Source: Myxococcales bacterium (GTDB lineage: Bacteria > Myxococcota_A > Polyangia > Palsa-1104). From it: a stretch of 64,000 nt of DNA. Each line of letters opens with the position of its first letter. Position 1 is the first letter of the stretch. Below, piece after piece: positions 60,514-64,000 of this stretch. Made by a program: the position numbers and the translations under genes. Below the pieces are notes generated by a model that ran no database searches, was not told where the DNA came from, and saw nothing but the letters and a program-made list of their open reading frames with translations. The DNA lies in contig JAQBQH010000188.1 of NCBI GenBank assembly GCA_028287105.1, positions 1 to 64,000 on the forward strand. The letters are read 5' to 3'.

Positions 60514-62652
60514 ATGGGAACCGTGATGCGCAGAGCTGGTTGGATGGTGCTCGTCGTCCTCGGTATGTCGTGGCAAGGCTGCTCTTGCAGCCACAACGCC
60601 GGCAACAATGGCGACGGCGGCGATCTCGACATGTCGATCAACCCTGACGCGATCGCCGGTGGCGATCTGATCATCCTGCCGAAGGACGTCACGCTCGATC
60701 TGCAAGCGGGCGGCTCGGCGCCGTCGCAGAGCTACACGGCCGCAACGCTCGCGGGCGCCGACGTCACGGCGATGACCACCTTCACCGTCGACGATACGAC
60801 GCTCGGCAGCTTCAGCGGCGCGACCTTCACGGCGTCGGGCGCGCATGGCGGCACCACCTTCGTGCGCGGCACGTTCCAGGGCATGACCGGGTACGCCACG
60901 CTTCACGTCAAGCTGCATGCCTCGGTGCCGTCGGACAACTGTCCCGGTTGCCCGGCGTTCCCCGCCTCGGGAACGCCCGCCTGTACGGTGACGGCGGCGA
61001 CGCCGACGGTGCTGTACCCAAACGACGGCACGCTGGTGCCGCCGAACATGAACGTGCTCGAGACCCAATTCGATCAGGGCACGGGCAACACGCTGTTCGA
61101 GATCGACTACGAGAACGCCGCCACCGACGTACGCGTCTTGACGATGTGCACGCCGATCAAAGACTCCAAGGGCGGCGCGACCAACGGCTGCGCCTACGAT
61201 CTGTCGCAACAGGTCTGGGACTTCATCGCGCAATCGAATCGCGGCGGCGATCCGCTCGACATCATCGTGCGCGCCACCGACGCTAGCGGTAGCTGCATCG
61301 CGACGTCGTCGAGCCAGGTCCGGATCTCGTTCGGCCAAGACGACCTGAACGGCGGTATCTATTACTGGCAATCGGTCGCGGTGACTGGCTTGCAGGGCGC
61401 CACCGGCGGCATCTTCCGCTACGACTTCGGCAAGCGCGGGCAGACGCCCCAACCGTTCCTCGCGCCAACTGCCTCGGGCGGCACGATGCAGCGCTGCATC
61501 GGCTGCCACTTCCTGTCGCGAGACGGACAGAAGATGACCTACGGCAACGACGACCCCGATGCCGACGACGAATACGGAGACCTCAAGGTCAACCTGCTCG
61601 ACGTCGCCACCAAGAACGCGATCGCGCTGACGACCGCCGGCTTCCAGGCGTTCGCGCCCGATCACAGTCGCCTGCTCGCGTCGAACGGCGTCGGCAAGGG
61701 CACGGTCACCAACTTCTTCCTCTTCGACGGCACCACCGGTGCTGCGGCGACGCCGGCCACCGTCTCTTCCGGCGCCGCGCGCGGCACGCAGCCGGACTAC
61801 TCCGCCGACGGCAGCAGGGTCGTCTTCACACAGGCGTCGAACTTCAGCTTCACCGGCAACAACCGCATCGACGACAACCACTTCTCCGGCGGCAGCCTGT
61901 TCGTCATGAGCGCCAGCGGCAACACGTTCGGAACGCCTTCGGCGCTGCTCACCTCGGCCGGCGAGAACAACTACTATCCGGCCTTCTCGCCCGACGGCGC
62001 CTTCGTCATCTTCAATCGCGTACCGCTCACTGGAATGCCGGGCGCGTGCACCGCGAACTCTTGCCCGAACGACGCGTTCTCGAATCCGAACGCACGCGTC
62101 ATGCTGATGCCGTCGGGCGGCGGCGCCGCCGTCGATCTCGCCAACATCAACGGTAGTGGCGCGCTGGCCAACTCATGGCCGCGCTTCGCGCCGACCGTGC
62201 AGACGTACAAGGGCGATCAGATCGCATGGGTGACGTTCTCGTCGACGCGCGATTACGGCGACGTTGTGCGCAACTCGGTGCCGGTCGGCGGCATGCCACA
62301 GCACCTCTGCTATCCGCCCGAGTCACCGGAGAACACGTCGACCAACAAGAACGTCACGACCGATCCGATCTGCTTGCAGCCGCAACTGTGGATGGCGGCG
62401 ATCAACCTGTCGAAGGGCGGCGGCCTCGACCCGAGCTACCCGGCGTTCTGGCTGCCATTCCAGGATCCGACGGCGCACAATCACATCGCGCAATGGGTCG
62501 TTTCGCTCGTGGGCCCGCCGCCACCACCCGCCGACGGCGGCGTCAGCGACGGCGGCTCGTGCATCCCCGACGGCGTGACGTGCACGAGCGGCTCGGGCGT
62601 CTGCTGCAACGGAGTCTGCTGCGCCAACGGAACGTGCGGCTGCATTCCATGA
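60514..62652 (+). CDS. Large PD40-like lipoprotein with CxxCH motif and C-terminal six-Cys domain
   Basis: This 712-residue lipoprotein-like secreted protein has a signal (GWMVLVVLGMSWQGC), an Asp-rich linker and a beta-rich N-terminal region. A potential c-type heme site C328-I-G-C-H (QRCIGCHFLSRDGQKMTYG) starts a TolB/PD40-like propeller (FAPDHSRLLAS, QPDYSADGSRVVFT, YPAFSPDGAFVIFN). The C-terminus is a six-Cys unit (CIPDGVTCTSGSGVCC) like the repeats of the module B lipoprotein. The start is leaderless-like, directly after the shared promoter element. Confidence 0.82.
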   Translation: MGTVMRRAGWMVLVVLGMSWQGCSCSHNAGNNGDGGDLDMSINPDAIAGGDLIILPKDVTLDLQAGGSAPSQSYTAATLAGADVTAMTTFTVDDTTLGSFSGATFTASGAHGGTTFVRGTFQGMTGYATLHVKLHASVPSDNCPGCPAFPASGTPACTVTAATPTVLYPNDGTLVPPNMNVLETQFDQGTGNTLFEIDYENAATDVRVLTMCTPIKDSKGGATNGCAYDLSQQVWDFIAQSNRGGDPLDIIVRATDASGSCIATSSSQVRISFGQDDLNGGIYYWQSVAVTGLQGATGGIFRYDFGKRGQTPQPFLAPTASGGTMQRCIGCHFLSRDGQKMTYGNDDPDADDEYGDLKVNLLDVATKNAIALTTAGFQAFAPDHSRLLASNGVGKGTVTNFFLFDGTTGAAATPATVSSGAARGTQPDYSADGSRVVFTQASNFSFTGNNRIDDNHFSGGSLFVMSASGNTFGTPSALLTSAGENNYYPAFSPDGAFVIFNRVPLTGMPGACTANSCPNDAFSNPNARVMLMPSGGGAAVDLANINGSGALANSWPRFAPTVQTYKGDQIAWVTFSSTRDYGDVVRNSVPVGGMPQHLCYPPESPENTSTNKNVTTDPICLQPQLWMAAINLSKGGGLDPSYPAFWLPFQDPTAHNHIAQWVVSLVGPPPPPADGGVSDGGSCIPDGVTCTSGSGVCCNGVCCANGTCGCIP

Positions 62653-63145
62653 GGCACGCCTCGGCCGATGGCGAGCGTACGCGCACGGCGGACCATCGGC
62701 GGATGCCGACCGCTCGACGCGGCTCAAGTTGCTGCGCAAGCGTTCGATGAGCTCACATATGACGGCCTCCGCTGCTCCCCCCGGGTATCGAGACCGAAGG
62801 CAACTGTGTGTGGAGGTGCGGCATACCGCTGCCTCGACCTACCGGTTGGCATTCACCCGGCAAAGCAACGCACCTCGACTCGACCCACCGACGGTAAAAC
62901 GTCCGACAAAACCGCTCGCGCCCGTGCTGGTGTCTGACGCAATCGCCATGATAGCGTGGACCCAGCTTTGAGTATCGGCCGTTCCCCTACAACGCATGCG
63001 CCATTGTCGATCGCGAAGTCGGTGCAGCACTGCGCCGCGGTCGCGGCCGCGTCTGCGGCGTCGCGGAATCCTTGAAACCATGTCGCGACATGTTCCCGCT
63101 AAAGAAACCGCGCGGCATCTAGATCGACGAAGAGACGAGAGACGA
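62653..63145. other. 493-base intergenic stretch
   Basis: I can support no gene here: frames are short, with neutral codon use. The only notable structure is the perfect 14-base palindrome CATGTCGCGACATG at 63079-63092, about 55 bases before the next gene, which could be an operator. Confidence 0.5.
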
Positions 63146-63832
63146 ATGTCGAATCCGTTGTCGGCGGCACGCGCGCTTCGGTCGCTCGTGCTGTCGTATG
63201 TCCCGCAGCGAGTGCGTACCTTTCAGACGCTTCTGTACGTGGTGCTCGTCGCCAACGCCGTCGATCTGTCGACATCGTGGCTGCCGACATTCTTCGACAC
63301 CGTCGAGCTGACGCGCCCCTCTCGCGCGATGACGGCGCTGCAGTTGACCTTGCTGGCACCGCTGCTCTGGTCCGCGCGACGCTGGCCATGGCGTCGCCTC
63401 GCGCGGCTATGGGCGGACCTGCCGATCCCCTTTGCCTCACGCGCGATCTTGTCTGCGATCGTTTTCATGCAACTCGTGCACGTGGCCTTCCGTATGGAGA
63501 GCTACCCATTCTCGAGCGTCGCGATGTTCTCGAACGTCGTCGAGATTCCCGCCACCGGGAGCTACCGCAACAACAGCTACGTCATCTGTCGCGACAACCA
63601 GGTCGAGCTGGTGCGCATGCTGCGCGAGGCCAACCCATATTTCGCCCGCCACTTCGACTGGGACTACAAGGCCGGCTGGCTCCTGCGCATGTACAAAGGG
63701 ACGCCCGCGGCCGACGCCGTCATGGCGGAGGCGGCGCGCAGCGCCGGTATCCCTGCGCCCACGATGGCGACGATCACGTACGACGCCGGCAGTGGCCGCG
63801 TACGCTCGCTCGTCCCCTGGAAGCGTCCGTGA
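63146..63832 (+). CDS. Membrane protein paired with HTTM-like gene
   Basis: This protein of about 228 residues has three to four N-terminal hydrophobic segments (TLLYVVLVANAVDLSTSWLP, MTALQLTLLAPLLWSA, AILSAIVFMQLVHVAF) and a soluble C-terminal domain (MESYPFSSVAMFSNVVEIPA, PYFARHFDWDYKAGWLLRMY). I do not recognise the family. ATG 63080, within the palindrome, is an in-frame alternative start. The stop overlaps the GTG of the following HTTM-like gene (GTGA). Confidence 0.72.
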   Translation: MSNPLSAARALRSLVLSYVPQRVRTFQTLLYVVLVANAVDLSTSWLPTFFDTVELTRPSRAMTALQLTLLAPLLWSARRWPWRRLARLWADLPIPFASRAILSAIVFMQLVHVAFRMESYPFSSVAMFSNVVEIPATGSYRNNSYVICRDNQVELVRMLREANPYFARHFDWDYKAGWLLRMYKGTPAADAVMAEAARSAGIPAPTMATITYDAGSGRVRSLVPWKRP

Positions 63833-64000
63833 ACGATTGGATCGGCGCGCGCTGCCGGCTGCCCGGCTCGGCACTACACCTGGCCATCATCCGCATCGTC
63901 TTCGCGATGCACGCGCTGACGGTGCTGACCAGCCCTTCGCTTCCACTCATTCGTCGGCTCTCCGACGAGCCGCTCCTCTCGACGCACACGATGCTGCCGC
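63829..64000 (+). CDS. HTTM-like membrane protein, truncated by window end
   Basis: Only the first 57 codons are visible (GARCRLPGSALHLAIIRIVF, then SDEPLLSTHTML). The arrangement of helix, IVFAMHAL and a short loop agrees with the N-terminus of HTTM/vitamin-K-carboxylase-like proteins. GTG 63829 overlaps the stop of the preceding gene. The rest lies outside the window. Confidence 0.55.
   Translation, partial: MNDWIGARCRLPGSALHLAIIRIVFAMHALTVLTSPSLPLIRRLSDEPLLSTHTMLP

Overview
The window is high-GC DNA from what looks like a myxobacterium or another Myxococcota (deltaproteobacterial-type) chromosome. This is inferred from gene content, not from a marker gene. The signs are many secreted lipoproteins with Asp/Ala/Leu-rich or Gly-rich linkers, MopE-type D-x-D-x-D-C motifs, Cys-rich repeats, FecR-TPR proteins paired with ECF sigma factors, a multi-PAS hybrid kinase, a STAND-type regulator and a CorE-like copper sigma remnant. 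No rRNA, tRNA, CRISPR array, prophage or insertion sequence was recognised. About 58 protein genes are supported, and many overlap by 1-17 bases as coupled operons.

Layout. 0-6 kb: an ECF sigma factor with a SnoaL-like tail diverges from an AhpD/carboxymuconolactone-decarboxylase-like gene (the classic ECF41-type partnership), followed by a CoA-binding protein, a secreted protein, a coiled-coil membrane protein, a triple-BON protein and glucose-6-phosphate dehydrogenase. 6-12.4 kb: a TPR protein with two paralogous MopE-like lipoproteins, a type II glutamine synthetase, a pair of membrane proteins, and a small secreted Cys-rich protein with phospholipase A2-like motifs behind a possible sigma-54 promoter. 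12.4-18.2 kb: a large carboxypeptidase-regulatory-repeat protein, a lipoprotein and a PAS hybrid histidine kinase. 18.2-22.5 kb: module A, a beta-barrel-like protein, ECF sigma factor, FecR-TPR protein and Gly-rich lipoprotein in one operon. 22.7-34.7 kb: two YCF48-like lipoproteins, an orphan TRAP-type binding protein, a KimA-like potassium transporter, a MacB-type permease, an OprB-like porin operon and a second TPR/lipoprotein pair. 34.9-45.5 kb: a STAND regulator followed by two glycoside-hydrolase-like lipoproteins, small membrane and lipoproteins, an esterase, a SYLF lipoprotein and a DUF2079 membrane protein.

45.7-55.4 kb is a copper/silver resistance operon on the minus strand: Tat-exported hemerythrin-like protein, truncated CorE-like sigma gene, CopA-type P-type ATPase, small Cys-rich protein, CusC, CusB and CusA homologues, and a His-rich small lipoprotein. 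CopA pumps Cu(I) out of the cytoplasm and CusCBA exports it across the envelope.

55.5-62.7 kb is module B, with the same four-gene order as module A (barrel, ECF sigma, FecR-TPR, lipoprotein). Here the lipoprotein is a tandem array of twelve six-cysteine knottin-like repeats. Diverging from the module are two more lipoprotein genes that share an identical promoter-like element (CCTAACCTTTTC-N12-CACTA) 6-8 bases before their start codons. The second of them ends in the same six-cysteine motif. I propose that modules A and B are two copies of an undescribed sigma-controlled lipoprotein system, with the two flanking lipoproteins as the local regulon of module B. The window ends inside an HTTM-like membrane gene.
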